Position numbers and translations under genes: made by a program | Shown: positions 54,143 through 62,917 of the stretch, one piece after another | How the letters are laid out: every line of letters starts with the position of its first letter | How positions within the stretch are numbered: position 1 is the stretch's first letter | Assembly: GCF_902459565.1 (NCBI RefSeq) | Contig: NZ_CABPSN010000002.1 | Coordinates: 558,001 to 622,000, forward strand | From: Pandoraea aquatica | GTDB taxonomy: Bacteria; Pseudomonadota; Gammaproteobacteria; Burkholderiales; Burkholderiaceae | Reading direction: 5' to 3' | Length of the DNA: 64,000 nucleotides | The notes under the pieces: model-generated | What the model was told of the DNA's origin: nothing | The model's input: the letters and a program-made list of their open reading frames with translations, nothing else | The model's database searches: none

Positions 54143-55004
54143 TCTCTTTGATTTCCTGATGCGGCGGCCCCGCGACATCGTCGAGCAGTCCGTAGTCGCT
54201 GGCCATCTTCGCGGCACGATGGCGGCTCGATACTTCGAACTTGCGCATGGCGCTGCGCAGATGGAAGACGACGCCATGTTCAGAGAGTGTGAGGATGCGG
54301 CCGATTTCCCACGATGTCTTGCCGCATGCCACCCATCGCAAGCACTCGCGCTCGCGGGGTGTCAGTGCAGGCGCACAGCGCTGCGCCGCATCGCGCTGAA
54401 CGATGCGCCACACCGCTTCATGCACGTGGGCCGCGAGCACGACAGCGGCGTGCGACGCCCACACATGTGTGTCGGGTCCGTCGGCATCGTGCGTTGGCCG
54501 CGCGTTATAGCGTGCAGCCAACGTATGAGGTCGACTCTGATGCGGCGTCGATGGCCGCAGGCAATGCGCGGGGCGTCTTGATGAAGACAGACTCAATGTT
54601 CCCGATGCCCCCGATGGTGTGAAGACCGGATACGTGATGCCGAAGCGCAACCCGGCAGCGCGCTGTTCATCGAGCAACTGTCGTGCTTCGGGCGACGCAT
54701 ACAGTCCAGCCGTCCATTCCACGGGCGTGAGTTGCCGGGCGGCGAGCGAGAGGACCGGGTCGACGTTGTCGTAGCGTTGTGCGTCGTAACGTTGCTGCCA
54801 CACGCGGGGCAGGTTGCCGAGGCGCGGCGTTGCGAAACGGCCGTCGGGTAATGCGAAGTGACCGCGGTAACTGAAGTAGCGCTGGCCGAGCGCGCTGCAA
54901 AGCGAAGGGAGCAGCGCTTGCAGGACGTCGAAGTCGGAAGCGTTCTGCAGGGCGCTGAGACCGTCTGCAAACGAGTGGGGAGAGAGATGACGCGTGGCGC
55001 GCAT
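54093..55004 (-). CDS. LuxR-family quorum-sensing regulator (AHL-binding type, no luxI nearby)
   Basis: A protein of about 303 residues with an autoinducer-binding domain and a C-terminal GerE helix-turn-helix. The signature residues of AHL receptors can be placed in RVWQQRYDAQRYDNVDPVL and PVEW (Trp, Tyr, Asp-Pro, Trp), and the HTH is LTPRERECLRWVACGKTSWEIGRILTLSEHGVVFHLRSAM. A 50-residue insert rich in His, Pro and Arg separates the domains. ATG 55004 is used; the frame is open to 55379 but the extra residues look non-coding. No luxI is present, so it is a solo regulator or works with a distant synthase. It is convergent with the island and probably controls it. Confidence 0.85.
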   Translation of the reverse strand: MRATRHLSPHSFADGLSALQNASDFDVLQALLPSLCSALGQRYFSYRGHFALPDGRFATPRLGNLPRVWQQRYDAQRYDNVDPVLSLAARQLTPVEWTAGLYASPEARQLLDEQRAAGLRFGITYPVFTPSGASGTLSLSSSRRPAHCLRPSTPHQSRPHTLAARYNARPTHDADGPDTHVWASHAAVVLAAHVHEAVWRIVQRDAAQRCAPALTPRERECLRWVACGKTSWEIGRILTLSEHGVVFHLRSAMRKFEVSSRHRAAKMASDYGLLDDVAGPPHQEIKEITFATQDRQASCSVST

Positions 55005-55652
55005 GACAAAGCGATGTAGGGAACATGTTTCGCTTGTAGCATGGGTCTGATGGCAGTGCGCAGCGGGCTTCGCTGCATCGTGCGTGGTCCGTGCGTCGCC
55101 GCGTGGCAGCGGCGACGGAATGCCAAAGCGATAACGGATCGCAGCTTTGCGGCAAAGCCCCTTGATGAGGCTATGTCGCCACAACATCGACGCATCAGAG
55201 GTGGGCGCGACATAACGTCGCACGCGAAATCCGGCACAGCGTCTACTGTTGATGGATATCGGACGAATCCCGCATCGCAACGAAGCCGTCGATGTGAAGA
55301 CGAGGCGGTGCGAGCCGATGATGTGCCGATGATGTGTCGTTCGAATGTGTCGGTTGGCAGGGTATTCAGGACACCGCAACGAGTCGTCGCGTGTTGCATT
55401 GTGTCAATCGTGCGACGCATAGGGAGTATCCCGTAGTCGCTCGGCCGTTGGGATTTCCGGCTAGGGGATTAACCGGATTTCCCTTTTGCATCAATGAGTT
55501 CAGGAGGATGCTATGGCGCGCCAAATACTCGGTATCAATGTTGTCGCTTCGAGAATGCGCGTTCTATAATGCGGCAGTTTGTCGCGGCCCGGACGCAACT
55601 AGTTCCCGGCCGTCGGACATGAAAGACCCAAAATGCCCCACGGGTGACGGCG
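55005..55652. other. Gene-poor stretch between luxR and the cytochrome oxidase genes
   Basis: These 648 bases hold the luxR leader, possible remnants of the island junction, and the cox promoter at 55541-55570. A plus-strand frame at 55041-55436 is rich in Arg and Ser and looks like chance. I find no tRNA, integrase or flanking direct repeat that would mark an integration site. Confidence 0.5.
55541..55570 (+). promoter_or_regulatory. Sigma-70 promoter upstream of the DUF2244-cox operon
   Basis: TTGTCG (55541-55546), an 18-base spacer and a perfect TATAAT (55565-55570). It lies about 80 bases before the DUF2244 gene and is the clearest housekeeping promoter in the window. Confidence 0.65.
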
Positions 55653-56132
55653 ATGCTCGCAGCCTCTTCTTCCGAGACCGGAAACGGTTCGGCGATGAAG
55701 GAATGGACGCATAAGCGCAACTGCGCGATATCGCCGCGCCAGTTTGTCCTGTTCTACCTGTCGTTGGCCGCCGTCTCACTGGGTGTTGCCTTGATTGCGG
55801 CGTGGCGCGGTGGGTGGTTGGTCTTGCCGTTCACAGGCCTGGACTTGCTCGTGGTGGGCGTTGCGTTCGTCATTCATGCCCGGCATGCCACAGATTACGA
55901 GGTCATTCGGTTGTCGCCCGTGAGCCTTGTGGTCGAGCAACGTTCAGCACAGAGGTTGACGCAGTTCGAGTTCAATCCCCGCTGGGTACGCATCGACATC
56001 GAGAAGCCGCCGCGAACGCGCATCGTCTTGCGCTCGGGTAGCCGCTCGGTCACTGTCGGTGCCTATCTTGCGCCGCATCGCCGCGAAACGTTTGCGCGCG
56101 AGCTGCGCCGTTGTCTTGCCCAACAGGCCTGA
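55653..56132 (+). CDS. DUF2244 domain-containing membrane protein
   Basis: A protein of about 159 residues with two central hydrophobic helices (FVLFYLSLAAVSLGVALIAA and LVLPFTGLDLLVVGVAFVI) followed by a beta-rich cytoplasmic part, the DUF2244 layout. It normally sits directly upstream of cytochrome c oxidase genes in Burkholderiales, as it does here, and may help oxidase assembly; its function is not established. ATG 55653 and GTG 55644 are both possible starts, neither with a strong ribosome binding site. Confidence 0.8.
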   Translation: MLAASSSETGNGSAMKEWTHKRNCAISPRQFVLFYLSLAAVSLGVALIAAWRGGWLVLPFTGLDLLVVGVAFVIHARHATDYEVIRLSPVSLVVEQRSAQRLTQFEFNPRWVRIDIEKPPRTRIVLRSGSRSVTVGAYLAPHRRETFARELRRCLAQQA

Positions 56133-56175
56133 GAGAGATGGAGACGATCTCGGGCGACCGCCAGGGAGGATTTGG

Positions 56176-57405
56176 ATGGTAATTTTGGGTAAGGAAGCTA
56201 TGAAAAAAACGAAACACGCCTTGGCGGCTTTCCTTGCGAGCGCCTCACTGCTCGCCGGCGCTCCGGCCATCGCGGCGGACGTCGCAGACATGCCGGGGGG
56301 GCCGGCCGTCAACGAACTCAACTTCCAGCCGCCGGTCACGAAACTCGCGCAAGAGCTTCACAGCCTGCACACCATGATGCTGATCATCTGTCTGGTGATC
56401 TTCATCGCTGTGTTCGGCGTGATGTTCTACTCGATCATCAAGCACCGCAAATCCAAAGGCCATCAGCCCGCGAATTTCCATGAAAGCACCACGGTCGAGG
56501 TGATCTGGACGGTCGTGCCGTTCATCATCGTGATTCTGATGGCGCTGCCCGCCACGAAGACCGTCGTTGCCATGAAGGACACCACCAACGCCGACATCAC
56601 CATCAAGGTGACCGGTTATCAGTGGAAGTGGGGCTACGACTACCTGAAGGGCGAAGGCGAGGGCATCAAGTTCCTCTCGACGCTCACGACGCCGCGCAGC
56701 CAGATCGACGGCACGGCGCCGAAGAGCAACACGTACCTGCAGGAAGTCGACAACCCGATGGTCGTGCCGGTCAACAAGAAGGTGCGCCTGATCACCACGG
56801 CCAACGACGTCATTCACTCGTTCTACGTGCCTGCCTTCGGTATCAAGCAGGACGCCATTCCGGGCTTCGTGCGCGACACCTGGTTCAAGGCAGAGAAGGT
56901 CGGTGAGTACCGTGGCTTCTGTACCGAGCTGTGCGGTAAGGAACACGCGTTCATGCCGGTCGTGGTTAAGGTTGTCTCGGAAGACGATTACAACAAGTGG
57001 GTCGACACGCAGAAGAAGCAGATGGCCGCTTCGGCAGACGACCCGAACAAGACCTACACCGTGCAGGAACTGATGGAGCGCGGTCAGAAGGTCTACGCCT
57101 CGAATTGCGCGGTGTGCCACCAGCCGAACGGCAAGGGCGGCGGTGCGTTCCCGGCGCTCGATGGCGGCAAGATCGTGACGGGCCCGGTGGCCGATCACAT
57201 CAGCATCGTGCTGCATGGCAAGAATGCGATGCCGAACTGGTCGCATCTGAACGATGTGGAGCTTGCGGCCGTCATCACGTTCGAGCGCAACTCGTGGAGC
57301 AACAAGACCGGCGACGTGATTCAGCCGGCACAGGTGCGCGAAGCACGCGGCAACAAGTCGGCGAATGCCGCCGGTGCCGCGGCCGACGCAGCGAAGAACA
57401 GTTAA
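56176..57405 (+). CDS. coxB: Cytochrome c oxidase subunit II with fused cytochrome c domain (CoxB/CtaC)
   Basis: A 409-residue subunit II. A signal peptide begins MKKTKHALAAFLASASLL, two transmembrane helices follow (about residues 60-80 and 105-125), then the cupredoxin domain with the binuclear CuA site CTELCGKEHAFM. A C-terminal cytochrome c domain carries heme motif CAVCH with an axial Met in AMPNWSHL, giving a caa3-like subunit. AGGGAGGA precedes ATG 56176; a second start at ATG 56200, behind AAGGAAG, begins the signal peptide exactly and is equally likely. ctaD follows 34 bases later. Confidence 0.94.
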   Translation: MVILGKEAMKKTKHALAAFLASASLLAGAPAIAADVADMPGGPAVNELNFQPPVTKLAQELHSLHTMMLIICLVIFIAVFGVMFYSIIKHRKSKGHQPANFHESTTVEVIWTVVPFIIVILMALPATKTVVAMKDTTNADITIKVTGYQWKWGYDYLKGEGEGIKFLSTLTTPRSQIDGTAPKSNTYLQEVDNPMVVPVNKKVRLITTANDVIHSFYVPAFGIKQDAIPGFVRDTWFKAEKVGEYRGFCTELCGKEHAFMPVVVKVVSEDDYNKWVDTQKKQMAASADDPNKTYTVQELMERGQKVYASNCAVCHQPNGKGGGAFPALDGGKIVTGPVADHISIVLHGKNAMPNWSHLNDVELAAVITFERNSWSNKTGDVIQPAQVREARGNKSANAAGAAADAAKNS

Positions 57406-57439
57406 GTCGTTCGACCAGTTCGAAGCAAGGAGATTGGGT

Positions 57440-59032
57440 ATGAGTTCCATCGCTCACGATCACGTGGCGGGTCACGACGATCACGCGCACGACCATCCGC
57501 ACGGGTGGCGTCGCTGGCTGTTCGCGACGAATCACAAGGACATCGGTACGTTGTACATGATCTTTTCGTTCGTCATGCTGCTCTCGGGCGGCGTGATGGC
57601 GTTGATGATCCGTGCGGAATTGTTCGAGCCGGGCCTGCAGTTCATTCGTCCGGAGTTCTTCAACCAGCTCACCACCATGCACGGGCTGGTGATGATTTTC
57701 GGCGCGATCATGCCGGCGTTCGTGGGATTCGCGAACTGGATGATCCCGCTGCAGATCGGTGCGTCGGACATGGCGTTCGCCCGCATGAACAACTTCAGCT
57801 TCTGGCTGCTGCCGGTGGGCGGTCTGCTGCTGATTTCGTCGTTCCTCGTGCCGGGTGGTGCGACCGCAGCAGGCTGGACGATGTATGCGCCGCTGTCGGT
57901 GCAGATGGGGCCGGGCCAGGATCTGGCGATCTTCGGGGCGCACATTCTGGGCGCGTCGTCGATCATGGGTGCCATCAACATCATCGTCACGATTCTGAAC
58001 ATGCGCGCACCGGGCATGACGCTCATGAAGATGCCGATGTTCGTGTGGACGTGGCTCATCACCGCCTACCTGCTGATCGCCGTGATGCCGGTGCTCGCAG
58101 GTGCGATCACGATGCTGCTCACGGACCGTCACTTCGGTACGTCGTTCTTCAACGCAGCGGGCGGCGGCGACCCGGTCATGTATCAGCACATCTTCTGGTT
58201 CTTCGGACACCCGGAGGTGTACATCATGATTCTGCCGGCGTTCGGGATCGTGTCGCAGGTGATTCCGGCGTTCTCGCGCAAGCCGCTGTTCGGCTATAGC
58301 TCGATGGTGTACGCCACGGCGTCGATCGCGATTCTGTCGTTCATGGTGTGGGCGCACCACATGTTCGTGACGGGCATGCCGGTCACCGGCCAGTTGTTCT
58401 TCATGTACGCGACGATGCTGATCTCCGTGCCCACGGGCGTGAAGGTCTTCAACTGGGTCGCCACGATGTGGAAGGGCTCGCTCACGTTCGAGACGCCGAT
58501 GCTCTTCTCCGTCGGCTTCCTCTTCGTGTTCACGATGGGCGGTTTCACGGGCCTGATTCTCTCGCTCGCGCCGCTCGACATTCAGATGCACGGCACTTAC
58601 TACGTGGTGGCGCACTTCCACTACGTGTTAGTGGCCGGCTCGCTCTTCGCGCTATTCGCCGGGTTCTATTACTGGGTGCCGAAGTGGACGGGCCATATGT
58701 ACAACGAGTGGCGCGGCAAGTTCCACTTCTGGGGTTCGCTCATCACGTTCAACGTGACGTTCTTCCCGATGCACTTCCTGGGTCTGGCCGGCATGCCGCG
58801 TCGCTATGCCGATTACCCGGCACAGTTCACGGACTTCAACCAGATCGCGACCATCGGCGCGTTCGGTTTCGGCCTGATGCAGGTGTACTTCCTGTTCTGG
58901 GTCGCGATTCCGACGTGGCGTGGCGGCCCGGCTGCCGAAGCCAAGCCGTGGGACGGTGCAGAAGGGTTGGAGTGGACCGTGCCGAGCCCGGCGCCGTTCC
59001 ACACGTTCGAGACGCCGCCGAAGGTGCATTGA
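57440..59032 (+). CDS. ctaD: Cytochrome c oxidase subunit I (CtaD)
   Basis: A 530-residue, 12-helix subunit I of an aa3-type heme-copper oxidase. A histidine-rich N terminus is followed by the low-spin heme ligand in TTMHGLVMIFGAI, the CuB ligand and cross-linked Tyr in FWFFGHPEVYI, the CuB histidine pair in VWAHHMFVTGMP, and the heme ligands in YVVAHFHYVLVAG. It reduces oxygen and pumps protons. It is in an operon with coxB, ctaG and coxC. Confidence 0.97.
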   Translation: MSSIAHDHVAGHDDHAHDHPHGWRRWLFATNHKDIGTLYMIFSFVMLLSGGVMALMIRAELFEPGLQFIRPEFFNQLTTMHGLVMIFGAIMPAFVGFANWMIPLQIGASDMAFARMNNFSFWLLPVGGLLLISSFLVPGGATAAGWTMYAPLSVQMGPGQDLAIFGAHILGASSIMGAINIIVTILNMRAPGMTLMKMPMFVWTWLITAYLLIAVMPVLAGAITMLLTDRHFGTSFFNAAGGGDPVMYQHIFWFFGHPEVYIMILPAFGIVSQVIPAFSRKPLFGYSSMVYATASIAILSFMVWAHHMFVTGMPVTGQLFFMYATMLISVPTGVKVFNWVATMWKGSLTFETPMLFSVGFLFVFTMGGFTGLILSLAPLDIQMHGTYYVVAHFHYVLVAGSLFALFAGFYYWVPKWTGHMYNEWRGKFHFWGSLITFNVTFFPMHFLGLAGMPRRYADYPAQFTDFNQIATIGAFGFGLMQVYFLFWVAIPTWRGGPAAEAKPWDGAEGLEWTVPSPAPFHTFETPPKVH

Positions 59033-59034
59033 AC

Positions 59035-59154
59035 ATGGCACTCAGTCCTGAACAGCGGGCGAGAAACCTGCGCACCGGGCTGATTCTCGGCTCGGTGGTG
59101 CTGGTGTTCTTCATCGGCGTGATGATCAAGACCAAATTGTTAGGCGGTATCTGA
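59035..59154 (+). CDS. Cytochrome oxidase small assembly protein
   Basis: A 39-residue protein starting MALSPEQRARNLRTG, with one membrane helix (LILGSVVLVFFIGVMI). It lies between ctaD (two-base gap) and ctaG (TGATG overlap), the place and size of the small single-helix protein seen in cox operons of betaproteobacteria. It probably assists oxidase assembly, though proof for this family is thin. Confidence 0.8.
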   Translation: MALSPEQRARNLRTGLILGSVVLVFFIGVMIKTKLLGGI

Positions 59155-59771
59155 TGGCTGGCATGCGACGCCTCAACGTGCGCACCTTCAGCAAGCTTTT
59201 GCTGCTGGTCGCGGTGATGTTCGGATTCGGGTACGCGATGGTGCCGTTCTACCGCGCGTTCTGCGATCTCGTGGGCATCAACCAGTTGGGCGATCGCACG
59301 ACCGAGATCAGCGCACGCAATTCGCAGGTCGACGAGAGCCGCACGATCACCGTCGAATTCGACGCCAATGCGCAGGGACCGCTGCGCTTCAAACCGGCGA
59401 AGAGCAGTCTGACGGTGCATCCGGGCGAGATTGCGACCATCGAATACGAAGTGGCGAATCAGCAACCGCATGAAGTCCGCGCGCAGGCGATTCCGAGCTA
59501 CGCGCCGGCACAGGCGGCGAGCTACTTCAAGAAGATCGAGTGTTTCTGCTTCACGCAGCAAACGCTCAGGGCCGGAGAGGCCAAAGAGTTTCCGGTGGTG
59601 TTCGTGGTCGACACGAAGCTGCCCAAAGATGTGAATACGATCACGCTGTCCTATACTTTTTTCGATCTCGGCAAGAACGACGCCAATCAACGTGCGGACG
59701 CCCCGACGGGTGCCCAGGCTGGCGAAGTCACCGGAGCAGCGATAGGGGGAGGCAAGGGCGGGAATGGATGA
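59154..59771 (+). CDS. ctaG: Cytochrome c oxidase assembly protein CtaG (Cox11)
   Basis: A 205-residue inner-membrane protein with one N-terminal helix (LLLLVAVMFGFGYAMV) and a periplasmic Cox11 domain. The copper-binding CFCFTQQTL motif and VPFYRAFCDLVGI are diagnostic. It delivers copper to the CuB site of subunit I. Its stop overlaps the next gene by eight bases. Confidence 0.95.
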   Translation: MAGMRRLNVRTFSKLLLLVAVMFGFGYAMVPFYRAFCDLVGINQLGDRTTEISARNSQVDESRTITVEFDANAQGPLRFKPAKSSLTVHPGEIATIEYEVANQQPHEVRAQAIPSYAPAQAASYFKKIECFCFTQQTLRAGEAKEFPVVFVVDTKLPKDVNTITLSYTFFDLGKNDANQRADAPTGAQAGEVTGAAIGGGKGGNG

Positions 59772-59985
59772 CCTGAAGGAGGCGACCCGGCGCAAGCTGT
59801 CTTTCTTCCAGACCATCGGTGCGGTGTTCTGGTCGTTTTTCGGTGTGCGCAAGGGGCGTGATCACGACCGCGATATGGCACAGCTCAACCCTGTGCATCT
59901 GATCGTGGCGGGGTTGATCGGGGGCATCCTGTTCGTCGTGGCGCTGGTGTTGCTGGCGAAGCTCGCCATCCGGCTCGCGACGTGA
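59764..59985 (+). CDS. DUF2970 domain-containing small membrane protein
   Basis: A 73-residue protein with a charged N terminus (MDDLKEATRRKLSFFQTIGAVFWSFFGVRKG) and one C-terminal helix (LIVAGLIGGILFVVALVLLAKLAI), the DUF2970 pattern. It is found between ctaG and coxC in related genomes and is likely an oxidase-associated protein of unknown job. The start overlaps ctaG by eight bases. Confidence 0.85.
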   Translation: MDDLKEATRRKLSFFQTIGAVFWSFFGVRKGRDHDRDMAQLNPVHLIVAGLIGGILFVVALVLLAKLAIRLAT

Positions 59986-60024
59986 TTGGTACAGACAAAG
60001 AGAACCAAGCCTGGAGAGATAAGA

Positions 60025-60885
60025 ATGAGTGGTCAACACCAAACGGCGCCGTACTACTTCGTGCCGGCCCCCTCGCGTCACCCGGTGAGCTGCAGTGTCG
60101 GCCTGCTGGTGGTGCTCGGCTCGGCTGCTGCCTGGGTCAACGGACAATCGTGGGCCCCGTGGACGGCGCTGGCCGGTCTGCTGTGGGTACTGTGGGTGCT
60201 GCGCAGCTGGTTCGGCGACTCGATCGCCGAGTCCGAGGGCGGCCTGTACAGCAAACGCATCGACGTGTCCTATCGCTGGGGCATGAGCTGGTTCATCTTC
60301 TCCGAAGTGATGTTCTTCGCGGCATTCTTCGGCGCACTGTTCTACGCCCGCACGCTGGCCATGCCGTGGCTCGGCGACCTCGATAACAAGCTGCTGTGGC
60401 CCGACTTCAGCGCCGTGTGGCCGAACGCCGGCCCGGCGGGCGTGGTCGATGCGTTCGAGACGATGGGCCCGTGGCCGATCCCGACGCTCAACACCGCACT
60501 GCTGCTGACCTCGGGCGTCACGCTCACGATCTCGCACCACGCATTGCGTGCGAACCATCGTGGCAGCGCGATCTTCTGGCTGTTCGCCACCGTCGTGCTC
60601 GGCTTCGTGTTCCTCGGCTTCCAGGCGTACGAATACCACCACGCTTACACCGAACTGAACCTCAAGCTGACCTCGGGCGTGTACGGATCGACGTTCTTCC
60701 TGCTTACGGGCTTCCACGGGTTCCACGTGATGTTGGGCGCGATCATGCTGTCCGTCATGCTGGTGCGTCTGATGAAGGGGCACTTCACGCCGGATCATCA
60801 CTTCGGTTTCGAAGGCGCGGCGTGGTACTGGCACTTTGTGGACGTGGTGTGGCTGGGGCTGTACGTCGTGGTCTACTGGCTCTGA
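60025..60885 (+). CDS. coxC: Cytochrome c oxidase subunit III
   Basis: A 286-residue, seven-helix subunit III. Marks are RWGMSWFIFSEVMFFAAFFGALFYAR, FQAYEYHHAYTELNL, FFLLTGFHGFHVMLGAIML and HFVDVVWLGLYVVVYW. GGAGAGATAAGA precedes ATG 60025. It completes the core oxidase with coxB and ctaD, and a GC-rich hairpin follows. Confidence 0.96.
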   Translation: MSGQHQTAPYYFVPAPSRHPVSCSVGLLVVLGSAAAWVNGQSWAPWTALAGLLWVLWVLRSWFGDSIAESEGGLYSKRIDVSYRWGMSWFIFSEVMFFAAFFGALFYARTLAMPWLGDLDNKLLWPDFSAVWPNAGPAGVVDAFETMGPWPIPTLNTALLLTSGVTLTISHHALRANHRGSAIFWLFATVVLGFVFLGFQAYEYHHAYTELNLKLTSGVYGSTFFLLTGFHGFHVMLGAIMLSVMLVRLMKGHFTPDHHFGFEGAAWYWHFVDVVWLGLYVVVYWL

Positions 60886-60912
60886 CGTTGAAATCGGAAC
60901 AGGCCTCGCGGA

Positions 60913-60940
60913 CGCCGCCGGATTCCGGCGGCGTTTCCAT
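60913..60940 (+). terminator. Hairpin after coxC
   Basis: ACGCCGCCGG-ATT-CCGGCGGCGT (60913-60935), a perfect 10-bp stem, followed by a short TTCCATTT tail. Confidence 0.6.
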
Positions 60941-61089
60941 TTGGATGCGGCCTTATGTCGCACAAACGGCGTGACACCGGCAGTGACGACATGACGCCAC
61001 CGCCGTGATCGTCGGTACAGGTTATCCGCAGCAAAGCAGGTTGGCAGAGATGGGGTGCGGCGATTTGCCGCAGGAGGCCGGCGCGGGAC

Positions 61090-61293
61090 TCAGTATCGTA
61101 TGCCCGTGCTGTGAATCCAGCCCATCCAGTTGGCGAACAGGATGAGCAGGAACAGCGTCACCGACAGGCCGACGCGCACCATCAGCGATTGCACGGTGCG
61201 ATTCGATCGGCCCTTGTCCCGCATCATGAAAAACAATGCGGACGCCAGACTGCCGAGAATCAGGACGAAGGCGATGGCAACGATGATGCGCAT
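61090..61293 (-). CDS. Twin transmembrane protein (DUF2909)
   Basis: A 67-residue protein with two helices (MRIIVAIAFVLILGSLASALFFM and SVTLFLLILFANWMGW) joined by a basic loop RDKGRSNRTVQSLMVR. This is the DUF2909 pattern seen beside surf1 in cox clusters. The function is unknown. It is divergent from surf1, with 120 bases between the starts. Confidence 0.8.
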   Translation of the reverse strand: MRIIVAIAFVLILGSLASALFFMMRDKGRSNRTVQSLMVRVGLSVTLFLLILFANWMGWIHSTGIRY

Positions 61294-61413
61294 GATCTGT
61301 CCGATGACGGGAATTCGTCATTATCGGACAACGCACACGCGCTGGCACGCTGCAATGCAGTGTGGGCAGTCCGCGTTGCGCAACATCGGGCGGCAGCCGG
61401 ACAAGGAACGTAC

Positions 61414-62163
61414 GTGTTGAAAACTCTCTTGCGCGGCCTGCGGCCTGTGCCGGCCGTGCTGATACTGCTGGGCGTAATGCTTACCGCAGCGCTTGGCGTG
61501 TGGCAGTACCAGCGTGCGCAGATGCGTCTCGCGCGTCAGGCGCAGATCGAGCATGCCGAGCGTGCCCCGGTCGTCGCGCTCGGTGCGCAGGCCTATTCGC
61601 TCGACGACGTGACCCATCGGCGCGTGCGCGTCACAGGCCGTTTCCTGCGCAACCGCGTGGTGTATCTCGACAATCGTCCTCGCAACGACCTGCCGGGCTT
61701 CTATGTAGTGATGGCGTTGCAAGTCGCGCCCGATCACGTGGTGCTCGTCAATCGAGGCTGGCTGCCACGGGACCTGCGCGATCGCGAGTCGATCATGCCG
61801 TATGCGACGCCGGCGGGCGATGTCACGGTGGAAGGCATCGCCGCCCCCGATCCATCGCGCGCCTTCGAACTGGGCCACGGCGGCTCGGCGGCGGGGCTGT
61901 CGATCCGTCAGAATCTCGACGTGGCGGCGTATGCGCGCGAGACGTCGCTGCCGCTGCAACCGTTCGTCATCATGCAGACGAACGACACGGGCGATCACCT
62001 GCTGCGCGACTGGCCGCAACCGGCGAGCGGCGCGGATCGCAACTATGGTTATATGGCGCAGTGGTTCGGCATGTCGCTGATTCTGGCGCTGCTGGGACTG
62101 CGTCTGGCGTATAAGCGCGGTCGCCGCATGGCCACGGCGACAAACAAATTCACGCGGGCTTAA
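61414..62163 (+). CDS. SURF1 family cytochrome oxidase assembly protein
   Basis: A 249-residue protein with an N-terminal and a C-terminal helix around a periplasmic domain, the SURF1 layout. Conserved parts are GVWQYQRAQMRLARQ, RVRVTGRFL, LVNRGWLPRDLRD and NYGYMAQWFGMSLIL. It aids heme a insertion into subunit I. GTG 61414 with AAGGAA upstream is chosen; the frame upstream to 61111 is antisense to the DUF2909 gene. Confidence 0.88.
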   Translation: MLKTLLRGLRPVPAVLILLGVMLTAALGVWQYQRAQMRLARQAQIEHAERAPVVALGAQAYSLDDVTHRRVRVTGRFLRNRVVYLDNRPRNDLPGFYVVMALQVAPDHVVLVNRGWLPRDLRDRESIMPYATPAGDVTVEGIAAPDPSRAFELGHGGSAAGLSIRQNLDVAAYARETSLPLQPFVIMQTNDTGDHLLRDWPQPASGADRNYGYMAQWFGMSLILALLGLRLAYKRGRRMATATNKFTRA

Positions 62164-62190
62164 GTTGCGCTAGACGCGCATAGGGCGAAC

Positions 62191-62823
62191 ATGAGTGCAA
62201 ATGTAAGTACGGATCGGCGTGGAAGTCCTGCCATCGACCCGGTGCAACGACGCCGTGCGAGGCGCATGCTCGTGCTGCTCTTCGTGGTGTGCGCCGCGCC
62301 GGCGGTGGCGGCGTATCTGATGTATTACGTGTTCAAACCGCAGGGCGGCACGTCTGCCTACGGCAAGCTGATCGAACCGCAGCGTCCGTTGCCGGCGCTC
62401 GTCGTGCATGACGACGAAACGGGCGAGAACCTGCCGCTGTCGTCGCTCAAGGGCAAATGGCTCATGATCAGCGCGGACACGGCCACATGCGACGAGAACT
62501 GCGTCAGCAAGCTCTTCTATATGCGGCAGATCCGCGTCTTGCAGGGCAACGAGCGCACGCGGGTGGAAACGCTGTGGCTGGTGACGGACGCATCGAAAGT
62601 GACGCAACAGATCGACGATGCCTATCCCGATACGCGCCGCCTGCGTGCCGATCCCGTCGCACTCGCCTCGTGGCTGCCGACGCAGGAAGGCACCGGCCTG
62701 CGCGATCACATCTACCTGGTCGACCCGCTGGGCAACCTGATGATGGCGTTCCCGAAGAACGCCGATCCGGGCAAGATCAAGAGCGATCTGTCGCGACTGC
62801 TGAAGTGGTCGGGGACGGGTTGA
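62191..62823 (+). CDS. SCO1-like/thioredoxin-fold protein of the cox cluster
   Basis: A 210-residue protein with one N-terminal helix (RMLVLLFVVCAAPAVAAYLMYY) and a periplasmic thioredoxin-like domain. The motif CDENCVSK has the CxxxC spacing of SCO copper chaperones, but the distal histidine is not clear, so it may be a thiol reductase of the CuA site rather than a copper donor. It lies between surf1 and ctaA, as in related betaproteobacteria. Confidence 0.82.
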   Translation: MSANVSTDRRGSPAIDPVQRRRARRMLVLLFVVCAAPAVAAYLMYYVFKPQGGTSAYGKLIEPQRPLPALVVHDDETGENLPLSSLKGKWLMISADTATCDENCVSKLFYMRQIRVLQGNERTRVETLWLVTDASKVTQQIDDAYPDTRRLRADPVALASWLPTQEGTGLRDHIYLVDPLGNLMMAFPKNADPGKIKSDLSRLLKWSGTG

Positions 62824-62868
62824 TGGGGCGAGGGAATGTCCCTCGAACGATGGTTGAAACGAATGGCC

Positions 62869-62890
62869 CCGGGGCGCACGTGCGCCCCGG
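62869..62890. promoter_or_regulatory. Perfect 22-bp palindrome before ctaA
   Basis: CCGGGGCGCACG and its exact reverse complement meet at the centre CACGTG. No T-run follows. It lies 28 bases before the ctaA start and could be a dimer operator, a processing hairpin or a weak terminator. Confidence 0.5.
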
Positions 62891-62917
62891 ACATGTTGAA
62901 GAACTGACGTAAAACCG

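Noticed and set aside
55041-55436. 131-codon plus-strand frame opposite the luxR leader
   Set aside because: Composition is Arg/Ser/Cys-rich with no domain, no ribosome binding site, and it overlaps the luxR upstream region.
55005-55652. Integration site or mobile-element remnant at the right edge of the island
   Set aside because: I looked for an integrase, transposase, tRNA or matching direct repeats at 45192-45474 and here, and found none I could support.
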